This document shows positions 9,407 through 17,887 of a DNA stretch of 64,000 nucleotides, piece by piece (the stretch's first letter is position 1; the number at the start of each line of letters is the position of its first letter). The stretch spans positions 40,498-104,497 of the forward strand of contig JAFMYY010000024.1 in NCBI GenBank assembly GCA_017948555.1, written 5' to 3'. Source of the DNA: Cesiribacteraceae bacterium YIM B00369 (GTDB lineage Bacteria > Bacteroidota > Bacteroidia > Cytophagales > Cyclobacteriaceae). The notes under the pieces are model-generated. The model was not told where the DNA came from and ran no database searches. It saw only the letters and a program-made list of their open reading frames with translations. Position numbers and translations under genes: made by a program.

Positions 9407-10384
9407 TTAACCAAGCGACTGGTTTTCACGTGAAGCAAGCTCGAGCAGTTTCTCGTATTCATCTGCATTAAGGTCCTGGAAGAAGAAGTTCATCGGGTTA
9501 ATTTTTTTATGGTCTTTTATAACCTCGTAATGCAGGTGAGGGGCTGTTGAGCTTCCTGTGTTTCCTACGTACCCTATAATTTCTCCTCTTTTAACTTTCT
9601 GTCCTTTAGTAACTTTAAACTTATCGAGGTGAGCATATTTGGTAATGTATCCATAGCCATGGTCTATTTCAATTTGCTTACCATAACCGCCATACTCCGA
9701 CAGTACAAGTTTTACAACCCCGTCGCCGGTGGCATAGATAGGAGTGCCGCGCGGGGCAGAGAAATCGCAGCCGGTGTGGAGTTTGCGAACCTTATAAATA
9801 GGGTGTACGCGCATACCAAAGCCCGAGGCCATTCTGTTCAGTTCTTTGTTGGAAATAGGTTGTATTGCCGGTATGCAGGCCCACATTTGATCTTTATCAT
9901 TAGCCATCCGCACAATATCATCATACGACTTGGTCTGAATATACATCTGCTTTTTTACCTGGTCAATCTTTTTCAGGTTGCTCAGTATCAGGTCTTCCCT
10001 TTTCAATCCTTTTTCAAGGAGATCTTTATAGCGCTGGGTGCCGCCAATTCCTGCCTGGCGGATGGTGGATGGAATTGGTTCGGCTTCAAAAATAATTCTG
10101 TAAATATTATCGTCCCGTTCCTGCAAAACGGTAAGCATTTCATTCAGTCTGTTAATATCTTTCTCCATCATATCGTAATAAAGGCGGAGTTCTTCATTCT
10201 CTTTTTTGAGCATAGCCTCTTTGGGAGAGTCAAAATAAAGATGCGAGATCCTTACCATAATGATGGCAAAAACTACGGATATAAGCAGGAAACCAAGCAG
10301 GTTCAGGAAAATATCCCATTTGCTCCTTTTTAAGCGCTCATAGCGGCATGTTTCTGTATCGTAGTAATATTTTATTCTTGCCAT
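9407..10384 (-). CDS. Membrane-anchored M23 (LytM-type) peptidase
   Basis: A 325-residue zinc metallopeptidase predicted to cut peptidoglycan cross-bridges or to activate an amidase. Residues about 25-47 form a transmembrane helix (FLNLLGFLLISVVFAIIMV). A coiled-coil region (about 55-90, KKENEELRLYYDMMEKDINR) follows. The C-terminal M23 domain carries its zinc ligands in HTGCD (H203, D207) and HLH (H283, H285), so the active site is intact. The N-terminus is cytoplasmic and the catalytic domain periplasmic. It is divergent from alaS with a 151-bp shared upstream region. Confidence 0.93.
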   Translation of the reverse strand: MARIKYYYDTETCRYERLKRSKWDIFLNLLGFLLISVVFAIIMVRISHLYFDSPKEAMLKKENEELRLYYDMMEKDINRLNEMLTVLQERDDNIYRIIFEAEPIPSTIRQAGIGGTQRYKDLLEKGLKREDLILSNLKKIDQVKKQMYIQTKSYDDIVRMANDKDQMWACIPAIQPISNKELNRMASGFGMRVHPIYKVRKLHTGCDFSAPRGTPIYATGDGVVKLVLSEYGGYGKQIEIDHGYGYITKYAHLDKFKVTKGQKVKRGEIIGYVGNTGSSTAPHLHYEVIKDHKKINPMNFFFQDLNADEYEKLLELASRENQSLG

Positions 10385-10535
10385 TGGTGAATTAGTAAGT
10401 TAAAATCTTTTAATTTTGCAGGAAAATAAAAGTTTATAACTGGTTTGAAGGCATTTGGCCTCGGCCATCTGCGGGTTTCTAAAAGGCAAGATATAAAATT
10501 TTACAGACCCGGACAGTGTAATAACATTCTATCAT

Positions 10536-13151
10536 ATGGATTCAAAGCAGATAAGAAGTACCTTTCTGGACTTTTTTCAATCAAAGCAGCATAAAATAGT
10601 GGCTTCAGCGCCCATGGTAAATAAGAATGATCCTACGCTGATGTTCACCAATGCCGGAATGAACCAGTTTAAGGATTATTTTTTAGGTAATAAGAAGGCA
10701 GATATTAAGCGTGTAGCAGATACACAAAAATGTTTAAGAGTTTCGGGTAAACATAACGACCTGGAGGAGGTGGGAATTGATACTTACCACCACACCATGT
10801 TTGAAATGCTGGGTAACTGGAGCTTTGGCGATTACTTTAAAACAGAAGCCATCCAGTGGGCATGGGAACTGCTTACCGAACATTATAAACTGCCGGAAGA
10901 CCGTTTATATGTAACCGTGTTTGAAGGCGACACCGACGATAAGCTGGAGCCTGATGCGGAAGCATTTAAGATATGGAATGCCATACTGCCGGAAGAACGG
11001 ATCATCTACGCCTCCAAAAAAGACAACTTCTGGGAAATGGGAGAAACAGGCCCGTGCGGACCCTGCTCAGAAATTCACGTAGACCTGCGTACTCCCGAAG
11101 AAGTGGCTGCCAGGCCGGGCCGTGAGCTGGTAAATAATGACCATCCGCAGGTTGTGGAAATATGGAACCTGGTATTTATCCAGTTTAACCGCATGGCTAA
11201 TGGCAGCCTGCAGTCTCTTCCTGCCAAACATGTCGATACAGGTATGGGCTTTGAGCGCCTTGCCATGGCCATCCAAAAGAAAAGATCTAACTACGATACT
11301 GATGTATTTCAGCCCCTTATTCAGCAGGTAAGTAAAGATGCCGGCATTGCCTATGGCAAAGCAGAGGAAACAGATATTGCCATGCGCGTAATGGTTGACC
11401 ACATCCGCGCCATTGCTTTTGCGGTGGCCGACGGGCAGCTGCCTTCCAATACAGGTGCCGGCTATGTAATCCGCCGTATCCTGCGCCGTGCAGTCCGTTA
11501 TGCCTTTACCTTCCTGAACCTGAAGGAACCGTACCTGTATCGTCTGGTGGAGGTCCTTACGGAGCAAATGGGCGATTTCTTCCCGGAACTGAATGCGCAG
11601 CAGGAATTTATAATGAAGGTGATTCAGGAAGAGGAGGCAGGCTTCCTGCGTACCCTTGATATCGGCCTCAGGCGTCTCAACGAAATTATAGCATCCGGCG
11701 AAAAGGCAATCAGCGGCCCTGTTGCCTTTGAACTGTACGATACCTTTGGTTTTCCGCTGGACCTTACCGCATTAATAGCCAGGGAAAACGGACTGACTGT
11801 GGATGAAACCGGCTTTACAGCTGAAATGCAGAAGCAAAAGGAGCGCTCGAAGAAAGCGGCCGTTACAGAGGCCGGAGACTGGGTAACGGTACTCGAGGCC
11901 GATAAAGTGGAGTTTGTAGGCTACAAAGAGCTGCAGGCACAGGCGCATATTCTTCGCTATCGCGAAGTAAAGGAAAAAAATAAAACCCGCTATCAGGTGG
12001 TGCTCGACAAAACTCCCTTCTATGCCGAAAGTGGCGGGCAGACAGGAGACACCGGTTATATAACCGATGGCAAAGAGCAGATTAAGGTGGTGGATACTAA
12101 AAAGGAAAACGACCTTATTATCCATTTTACAGATCGCCTTCCCCAAAATTTAGATGCTGACTTTACAGCGGTTGTAGACCGTGAAAAGCGGAGGTACTCA
12201 GAGAATAACCATTCCGCCACACACCTTTTGCATGCTGCTCTCCGCAGGGTACTGGGTGACCACGTGCAGCAGAAAGGATCTTTAGTGAACGATAAGATCC
12301 TCCGCTTTGACTTTTCCCACTATGCAAAGGTAACAGAGGAAGAAATACGGCAGGTAGAGGATATTGTAAATGAGCAGATCCGCCGCAATATCCAGCTGCT
12401 CGAGGAGTGCGATGTGCCGCTGGAAGAAGCAAAGAAGAAAGGTGCCATGGCCCTTTTCGGGGAGAAATACGGGGAATCTGTGCGGGTAATTACTTTCGAC
12501 CCGGCCTACTCTGTGGAACTTTGCGGGGGTACGCACGTGCCTGCCACCGGCCAGATAGGCTTGTTTAAAATAGTTTCCGAGGGCTCTGTATCTGCAGGTG
12601 TTCGCCGGATAGAGGCTATAACTGCCCGTAATGCCGAAGAGTATGTGCGGGAGCAGCAGAATGAACTGGAACAGCTAAAGGCGCTGCTGAAGAACCCTAA
12701 AGACCTTAGTGCCGCAGTAAACAGCCTGCTGGAGGAACGTAATAAGCTCGCAAAGGAGCTGGAAAAGGTGCAGGAAGGGCAGGCTGGCGAATTGAGGAAA
12801 CAGCTTGCGGGTAAAGTGCGGGAGGAAGACGGAATGCAGCTTTTGATCGAAAAAATTACATTGCCTTCTGCAGATGCTTTAAAAAAGATATCTTTCGAAC
12901 TGAAGAGCCAGTTTGAGCGCCTGTTTATGGTGCTGGCTGCTGAAATAGACGGGAAACCTCAGATTTCAGTAGTGGTGGCAGAGCCGCTTATTGAGGAGAA
13001 AAAGCTGCATGCAGGAAACCTTGTCCGTGAGCTTGCCAAAGAAATAAAAGGTGGAGGCGGCGGTCAGCCTTTCTTTGCCACAGCAGGTGGAAAAGACCTC
13101 AACGGCTTGGATAATGTTTTGGAAAAAGCCAGATTAGTAGCCAGACAGTAG
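10536..13151 (+). CDS. alaS: Alanyl-tRNA synthetase
   Basis: Charges tRNA-Ala and hydrolyses mischarged Ser/Gly-tRNA. The 871-residue product has the usual bacterial length. The class II catalytic core (about 1-250) has HHTMFEMLGNWSFGDYF, and the tRNA-recognition region lies around GAGYVIRRILRRAVRY. The editing domain has the HxxxH zinc ligands H559 and H563 and the CGGTH motif with C663 and H667. A coiled coil (about 700-760) leads to the C-Ala domain with the GGGGGQP motif near the end. gatB follows 71 bp downstream in the same direction. Confidence 0.98.
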   Translation: MDSKQIRSTFLDFFQSKQHKIVASAPMVNKNDPTLMFTNAGMNQFKDYFLGNKKADIKRVADTQKCLRVSGKHNDLEEVGIDTYHHTMFEMLGNWSFGDYFKTEAIQWAWELLTEHYKLPEDRLYVTVFEGDTDDKLEPDAEAFKIWNAILPEERIIYASKKDNFWEMGETGPCGPCSEIHVDLRTPEEVAARPGRELVNNDHPQVVEIWNLVFIQFNRMANGSLQSLPAKHVDTGMGFERLAMAIQKKRSNYDTDVFQPLIQQVSKDAGIAYGKAEETDIAMRVMVDHIRAIAFAVADGQLPSNTGAGYVIRRILRRAVRYAFTFLNLKEPYLYRLVEVLTEQMGDFFPELNAQQEFIMKVIQEEEAGFLRTLDIGLRRLNEIIASGEKAISGPVAFELYDTFGFPLDLTALIARENGLTVDETGFTAEMQKQKERSKKAAVTEAGDWVTVLEADKVEFVGYKELQAQAHILRYREVKEKNKTRYQVVLDKTPFYAESGGQTGDTGYITDGKEQIKVVDTKKENDLIIHFTDRLPQNLDADFTAVVDREKRRYSENNHSATHLLHAALRRVLGDHVQQKGSLVNDKILRFDFSHYAKVTEEEIRQVEDIVNEQIRRNIQLLEECDVPLEEAKKKGAMALFGEKYGESVRVITFDPAYSVELCGGTHVPATGQIGLFKIVSEGSVSAGVRRIEAITARNAEEYVREQQNELEQLKALLKNPKDLSAAVNSLLEERNKLAKELEKVQEGQAGELRKQLAGKVREEDGMQLLIEKITLPSADALKKISFELKSQFERLFMVLAAEIDGKPQISVVVAEPLIEEKKLHAGNLVRELAKEIKGGGGGQPFFATAGGKDLNGLDNVLEKARLVARQ

Positions 13152-13222
13152 CGTAACAGTTGAGCACGTATCCGCTCTGGATATAAGTTTGTTGCGCACT
13201 ACATTAAGAAACCAAAAGAAAA

Positions 13223-14683
13223 ATGTTAAGTAAAGAAATAAGAGATAAATATACGGTAGTAATAGGTCTGGAAGTTCACGCCCAGTTGCTCACCGAAAGT
13301 AAAATGTATGCGGCTGATCCGGTGGAGTACGGGAATATGCCTAACACCAACATCAGTGTTATTACCCTTGGGCACCCTGGTACCCTGCCAATGGTAAATA
13401 AAAGGGCGGTGGAGTATGCTATGCGCATGGGAATTGCCTGCCGCTCAGAAATTTCCCGCTACAATATTTTCGACCGTAAAAATTATTTCTACCCCGACCT
13501 TCCGAAAGGATACCAGCTTACGCAGGATAAAACGCCTATTTGTATCGGTGGCTTCATCGAGATCAAAACCAAACAGAGCGGCGAAAAAAAGGTAATCCTC
13601 AACCGGATTCATATGGAGGAAGATGCAGGAAAATCCATGCACCTTGAAGGAGAAACTGATACACTGGTGGATTTTAACCGTGCCGGTACTCCTTTGATCG
13701 AACTTGTTACCGAACCGGTACTGCGCAGCTCCGAGGAAGCCTATGTATTCCTGCAGGAAGTGCGCCGGCTGGTGCGCTACCTTGATATTTGCGACGGAAA
13801 CATGGAAGAAGGTTCTCTTCGCTGCGATGCCAACATATCTATTATGCTTAATGGAGCAAAAGAGTATGGTAAAAAGGTGGAGGTAAAAAACATGAACTCC
13901 TTCAGGAACGTGCAGCGGGCAATTGACCACGAAGTGGAGCGGCAGATTCTTGCCGTGGAAGCAGGGGAGACCATCTATTCCGAAACCCGTACTTTCGACG
14001 CTACCACAGGCAACACTGCATCCATGCGTACGAAGGAAGAGCTTAACGATTACCGTTATTTCCCTGAGCCCGATCTTTGCCCGCTGATAGTAAGCGAAGA
14101 ATGGTTAAGCTCAGTGCAGGAAAAAATGCCTCTCCTCCCATGGGAGCTGATGAATAAATTTGTGAATGAGTACGGCCTTTCTGAATACGATGCCCAAAAC
14201 CTGACAGATACCAAAGCCATTGCGCTTTATTTTGAAGAGCTTTGTGCACAGACTAAAAATTACAAAGCAGCTGCAAACTGGATGATGGGGCCTATTAAAG
14301 GATACCTGAATGAACTTACGCTGGATGTAAGTCAGTTTCCGTTAAAGCCTGCCCAAATTGCAGAGCTGATTGCTATAGTCGACAGCAACAAGGTGAGTTT
14401 CTCAGTTGCAAGTCAGAAGCTGTATCCGTTGTTGCTTCAGCAGCCGGAAAAGAGCGCAATAAAAATTGCTGAATCTGAAAACCTGTTACAGGACAGCAAC
14501 GAAGATACCATTTTGCCTATTATTGAGGAGGTGGTGGCCAGCTGGCCCGATAAGGTGGATGAGTATAAGAGCGGTAAAAAAGGCCTGCTCGGTTTATTTA
14601 TGGGAGAAGTGATGAAAAAGAGCAAGGGTAAGGCAGATCCTAAAAAGGCTAACCAGCTCCTGAGGGAAGTCCTTGAAAAGTAA
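13223..14683 (+). CDS. gatB: Aspartyl/glutamyl-tRNA(Asn/Gln) amidotransferase subunit B
   Basis: The tRNA-binding and kinase-like subunit of GatCAB, which converts Glu-tRNA-Gln to Gln-tRNA-Gln and/or Asp-tRNA-Asn to Asn-tRNA-Asn. The 486-residue protein opens with VVIGLEVHAQL, the family signature. It contains the cradle motifs KNYFYPDLPKGYQL, HMEEDAGKSMH and RCDANIS, and ends with the YqeY-like tail domain (about 335-486). gatA and gatC are not in this window. A strong terminator follows at 14707-14732. Confidence 0.98.
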   Translation: MLSKEIRDKYTVVIGLEVHAQLLTESKMYAADPVEYGNMPNTNISVITLGHPGTLPMVNKRAVEYAMRMGIACRSEISRYNIFDRKNYFYPDLPKGYQLTQDKTPICIGGFIEIKTKQSGEKKVILNRIHMEEDAGKSMHLEGETDTLVDFNRAGTPLIELVTEPVLRSSEEAYVFLQEVRRLVRYLDICDGNMEEGSLRCDANISIMLNGAKEYGKKVEVKNMNSFRNVQRAIDHEVERQILAVEAGETIYSETRTFDATTGNTASMRTKEELNDYRYFPEPDLCPLIVSEEWLSSVQEKMPLLPWELMNKFVNEYGLSEYDAQNLTDTKAIALYFEELCAQTKNYKAAANWMMGPIKGYLNELTLDVSQFPLKPAQIAELIAIVDSNKVSFSVASQKLYPLLLQQPEKSAIKIAESENLLQDSNEDTILPIIEEVVASWPDKVDEYKSGKKGLLGLFMGEVMKKSKGKADPKKANQLLREVLEK

Positions 14684-14706
14684 ACCTTAAAAAAATCTTT
14701 TCCCGG

Positions 14707-14732
14707 AGCTGCACGAATTAGTGCAGCTTTTT
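14707..14732 (+). terminator. Rho-independent terminator after gatB
   Basis: Perfect 8-bp stem AGCTGCAC (14707-14714) / GTGCAGCT (14721-14728) with an ATTA-type loop and a T-run. Confidence 0.9.
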
Positions 14733-14766
14733 GTTTGAAATAGAAGAAATATAATAAATTCTGTTT

Positions 14767-15897
14767 ATGAAGATTAAAAACATGAACGTTGCACTTCTTG
14801 CACTATTCGCTTTAGCGTCCTGTTCACAGGGGCAAAGTAAAGATAAACCCGGTACAGGCGACGATATTGTGGTGCTGCAGGGAACAGTCCAAAATCCTGC
14901 CTCAGGACATATTATTCTGGAAGAAGTTCAGGGAAATAATGTAGTGCCTGTCGATACCTTTACCCTTGGTGCTGATAATACTTTTAAAGAAAACCTTACT
15001 GTAAAAGAACCTGGTTTTTACCGGTTAAATTTTTATGGTAAGAAAATGGTAAATCTCGTTCTTGATGATGAGAATGTGCAGATTACCGCTGACATTGAGA
15101 ATGCTGAGCAGCCTAAGGTAGAGGGATCCAAAGATACGGAATACCTTCAGCAGATTAATGCGGTTGTAATGAACAGCCAGCAGAAGGTAAGGGCTCTTGA
15201 AGAGGAATATATCAAGGCCAGGAATGAGCAGAATGCAGCGAGGATGAAAGAGCTTGAGGAAAGATACCTTGAGCTTGAATATGAAAAAAAGGAGCAGGTT
15301 AAAGACAAGCTTCGCAATATGGAAAGCTCTATAGCCCAGGTGTATGGGATAAGTTACCTGAGCCAGGAAGAGGATTTTCCTTTCCTTGATTCCCTTTCTA
15401 ACCGCCTGCAGAAAGACCTGCCGGATTCTAAATACGTAAAGGATTTTACGCAGGGTGTTAATAATATGCGCTCTACCGTAGTGGGAGCAACAGCGCCTGA
15501 AATAAGCCTTCCAAACCCGCAGGGTGAAACCAAAAATCTTTCGGACCTCCGCGGAAATGTGGTGCTGATCGACTTTTGGGCTGCATGGTGCGGACCCTGC
15601 CGCAGGGAAAACCCAAATGTGGTAAAGGCCTATAATAAATATAACTCAAAAGGATTTGAGGTTTTTGGTGTTTCCCTCGACCGGAACCGCGAAGACTGGG
15701 TAAAAGCAATTGAAAAGGACGGCCTTGTCTGGACTCAGGTATCGGATCTGAAATATTTTAATTCAGAGGCTGCTCAGAAGTATAATATCAATGCAATACC
15801 GGCCACCATTTTGCTGGATAGAGATGGTAAAATTATTGCCCGGAATTTAAGGGGGGCTGCTCTGGAAGAGAAGCTTGAGGAAATTTTAGGTGAATAA
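14767..15897 (+). CDS. TlpA-like thioredoxin-fold lipoprotein with N-terminal DUF4369
   Basis: A 376-residue envelope disulfide oxidoreductase. The signal peptide ends in a lipobox (LALFALASC, Cys about 19). An N-terminal all-beta domain of DUF4369 type (about 35-125) is followed by a helical, charged linker (about 135-200). The C-terminal thioredoxin-like domain (about 235-376) has the redox motif WAAWCGPCRRENP and the cis-proline region NAIPATILLDRDG. This layout is common in Bacteroidota, where such proteins reduce or exchange disulfides of exported proteins. It is flanked by terminators on both sides, so it is probably monocistronic. Confidence 0.92.
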   Translation: MKIKNMNVALLALFALASCSQGQSKDKPGTGDDIVVLQGTVQNPASGHIILEEVQGNNVVPVDTFTLGADNTFKENLTVKEPGFYRLNFYGKKMVNLVLDDENVQITADIENAEQPKVEGSKDTEYLQQINAVVMNSQQKVRALEEEYIKARNEQNAARMKELEERYLELEYEKKEQVKDKLRNMESSIAQVYGISYLSQEEDFPFLDSLSNRLQKDLPDSKYVKDFTQGVNNMRSTVVGATAPEISLPNPQGETKNLSDLRGNVVLIDFWAAWCGPCRRENPNVVKAYNKYNSKGFEVFGVSLDRNREDWVKAIEKDGLVWTQVSDLKYFNSEAAQKYNINAIPATILLDRDGKIIARNLRGAALEEKLEEILGE

Positions 15898-15926
15898 GCT
15901 ATAATTATAATAATTAAAAACATTGA

Positions 15927-15961
15927 ACGCTTCCGGATTATGATCCGGGAGCGTTTTTTTT
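15927..15961 (+). terminator. Rho-independent terminator after the TlpA-like gene
   Basis: Stem ACGCTTCCGGAT (about 15927-15938) pairs with ATCCGGGAGCGT (15943-15954) with one G-T pair, followed by eight Ts. Confidence 0.9.
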
Positions 15962-16235
15962 GTTGTAAAGGAGACAGGGAAGGATTTCTTTAGGAAACAG
16001 CCGTTTCCCTGATCCCGTAAATTATGCATTGCAGCAGAGAATCCAGAGAACCGGCAGTCGTAGCCAGAGCAGGTAAGCAGCGGAAAATAAGGAAGGCTTT
16101 TCATTTTTTGAAGGGGAAAGGGCGGCTCTTTAGTAAAATTTTTGCCCGTAAGCAGGCTTTCCTTATAATTTGCTGGCGGGATAAAAAAAATCAGGCTTTT
16201 TATCTCCTTAACTTTTAGCATATCCCCAATGGGAG
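15962..16235. other. Non-coding stretch upstream of guaA with several hairpins
   Basis: No convincing reading frame. The segment holds CAGGGAA (15975-15981) complementary to TTCCCTG (16005-16011), with an internal GGAAAC/GTTTCC hairpin competing for the same bases. An AT-rich hairpin, GATAAAAA/TTTTTATC, lies at 16180-16204. It could be an untranslated structured RNA or plain spacer; no known RNA family was recognised. Confidence 0.35.
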
Positions 16236-16238
16236 TAT

Positions 16239-16246
16239 TATTTTTG
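16239..16246 (+). promoter_or_regulatory. -7 promoter element directly before guaA
   Basis: TATTTTTG fits TAnnTTTG and ends only four bases before the guaA ATG at 16251. If used, transcription would begin at or within a few bases of the start codon, giving a leaderless or nearly leaderless mRNA. No clear -33 TTG was found. Confidence 0.45.
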
Positions 16247-16250
16247 CAGG

Positions 16251-17780
16251 ATGCAAGAACAGATCCTTATCCTCGATTTTGGCTCCCAATACACGCAGCT
16301 GATAGCGCGCCGTGTCAGGGAACTGAATGTATACTGCGAAATTCATCCATTTAATGCAGCTCCTCCCTTAACGGATGATATCAAGGGAGTTATCCTTTCC
16401 GGAAGCCCCTGCTCAGTAAGTGAGAACGATGCCCCGGATGTAGACTTAAGTGCTTACCGTGGTAAGGTTCCCGTACTGGGGGTATGCTACGGAGCCCAGT
16501 TGATGGTGCATAAGAACGGAGGTTATGTACAACCCTCCACCATAAGAGAGTATGGCCGTGCCCGCCTCAATGAAGTGAACGATAAAGTTGATCTTCTTAA
16601 AGAAATTACCCTTAGCTCTCAGGTGTGGATGTCGCATGGAGATACCATTGCACAGCTTCCTGAGAATTTTGATATCATTGCAAGCACCCCTTCCGTAAGG
16701 GTAGCAGCCTACCAGGTGCGGGGAGAGCAAACCTTCGGTATCCAGTTTCACCCGGAAGTAACCCACTCCACAGAGGGTAAAATAGTATTAAGGAATTTCG
16801 TGGTGCATATTTGTGGCTGCGACCAGAGCTGGACTCCTAAAACCTTTATTGAAGAAACAGTCGACAGCCTTAAGGTACAGCTTGCTAACGACAAAGTAGT
16901 GCTGGGCCTGAGCGGAGGGGTGGATTCTTCTGTGGCAGCTATGCTTATTCACAGGGCAATTGGCAAAAACCTGTACTGCATATTTGTGGATAACGGCCTG
17001 TTACGTAAAAATGAATTTCAGCAGGTGCTGGACTCCTATAAGCACATGGGCCTGAATGTAAAAGGGGTAGATGCACGTGCCCAGTTTTATAGTGCACTGG
17101 AAGGCTTATCAGATCCGGAAGCAAAACGAAAAGCGATTGGCCGTACCTTTATTGAAATATTCGATGAGGAGGCACATAAAATAGAAGATGTAAAGTGGCT
17201 GGGACAAGGAACCATCTATCCTGACGTTATAGAATCTGTGAGTGTAAAAGGCCCTTCAGCAACCATAAAGTCTCACCATAATGTGGGTGGCTTGCCGGAC
17301 TTCATGAAACTGAAAGTAGTGGAGCCTCTGAATACACTTTTCAAGGATGAGGTGCGCCTTGTAGGAAGAACTTTGGGTATTGATCAGGCTATTATTGGCC
17401 GCCATCCTTTCCCGGGCCCCGGCCTTGCCATCAGGATTCTGGGCGATATTACCGCGGAAAAAGTAGCCCTTATACAGGAGGTGGACCATATCTTTATTGA
17501 AGGGCTGAAAAAAGCAGGCTTATACGATGAAATATGGCAGGCAGGAGCTATCCTTTTACCGGTGCAATCCGTTGGAGTGATGGGAGATGAGCGTACTTAT
17601 GAATCAGTGGTGGCCCTGAGGGCCGTTACCAGTGTGGATGGTATGACTGCTGACTGGTATCATTTACCTTACGAATTTATGGGAGAGATCTCAAATGAAA
17701 TTATTAACCGGGTAAAAGGGGTGAACAGAGTGGTATATGATATCAGTTCCAAGCCACCTGCCACCATTGAGTGGGAATAA
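16251..17780 (+). CDS. guaA: GMP synthase (glutamine-hydrolysing)
   Basis: Converts XMP to GMP using ATP and glutamine. The 509-residue protein has an N-terminal class I glutamine amidotransferase domain (about 1-190) with nucleophile C79 in GVCYGAQ and the His-Glu pair in FHPEV. The ATP-pyrophosphatase domain follows with the P-loop GLSGGVDSS (about 223-231). The C-terminal dimerisation domain ends with the conserved IEWE. The only start is ATG at 16251, right behind a -7-like element. A G+C-rich hairpin follows the stop. Confidence 0.98.
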   Translation: MQEQILILDFGSQYTQLIARRVRELNVYCEIHPFNAAPPLTDDIKGVILSGSPCSVSENDAPDVDLSAYRGKVPVLGVCYGAQLMVHKNGGYVQPSTIREYGRARLNEVNDKVDLLKEITLSSQVWMSHGDTIAQLPENFDIIASTPSVRVAAYQVRGEQTFGIQFHPEVTHSTEGKIVLRNFVVHICGCDQSWTPKTFIEETVDSLKVQLANDKVVLGLSGGVDSSVAAMLIHRAIGKNLYCIFVDNGLLRKNEFQQVLDSYKHMGLNVKGVDARAQFYSALEGLSDPEAKRKAIGRTFIEIFDEEAHKIEDVKWLGQGTIYPDVIESVSVKGPSATIKSHHNVGGLPDFMKLKVVEPLNTLFKDEVRLVGRTLGIDQAIIGRHPFPGPGLAIRILGDITAEKVALIQEVDHIFIEGLKKAGLYDEIWQAGAILLPVQSVGVMGDERTYESVVALRAVTSVDGMTADWYHLPYEFMGEISNEIINRVKGVNRVVYDISSKPPATIEWE

Positions 17781-17783
17781 GTG

Positions 17784-17810
17784 CCAGGGATCTCCGGAAG
17801 GAGGCCCTGG
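17784..17810 (+). terminator. Hairpin after guaA, probably a terminator
   Basis: Stem CCAGGGA-CTCC closes on a GGAA loop and returns as GGAG-CCCTGG (17784-17810). The stem is strong, but no T-run follows (GATTAATTCC), so termination efficiency is uncertain. Confidence 0.5.
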
Positions 17811-17887
17811 GATTAATTCCATTACCTGTATTCCACTAAAAGGAAGCTCCCGCCAGGCAAAATGGTTAGAGTCAAATAAATAACTGA

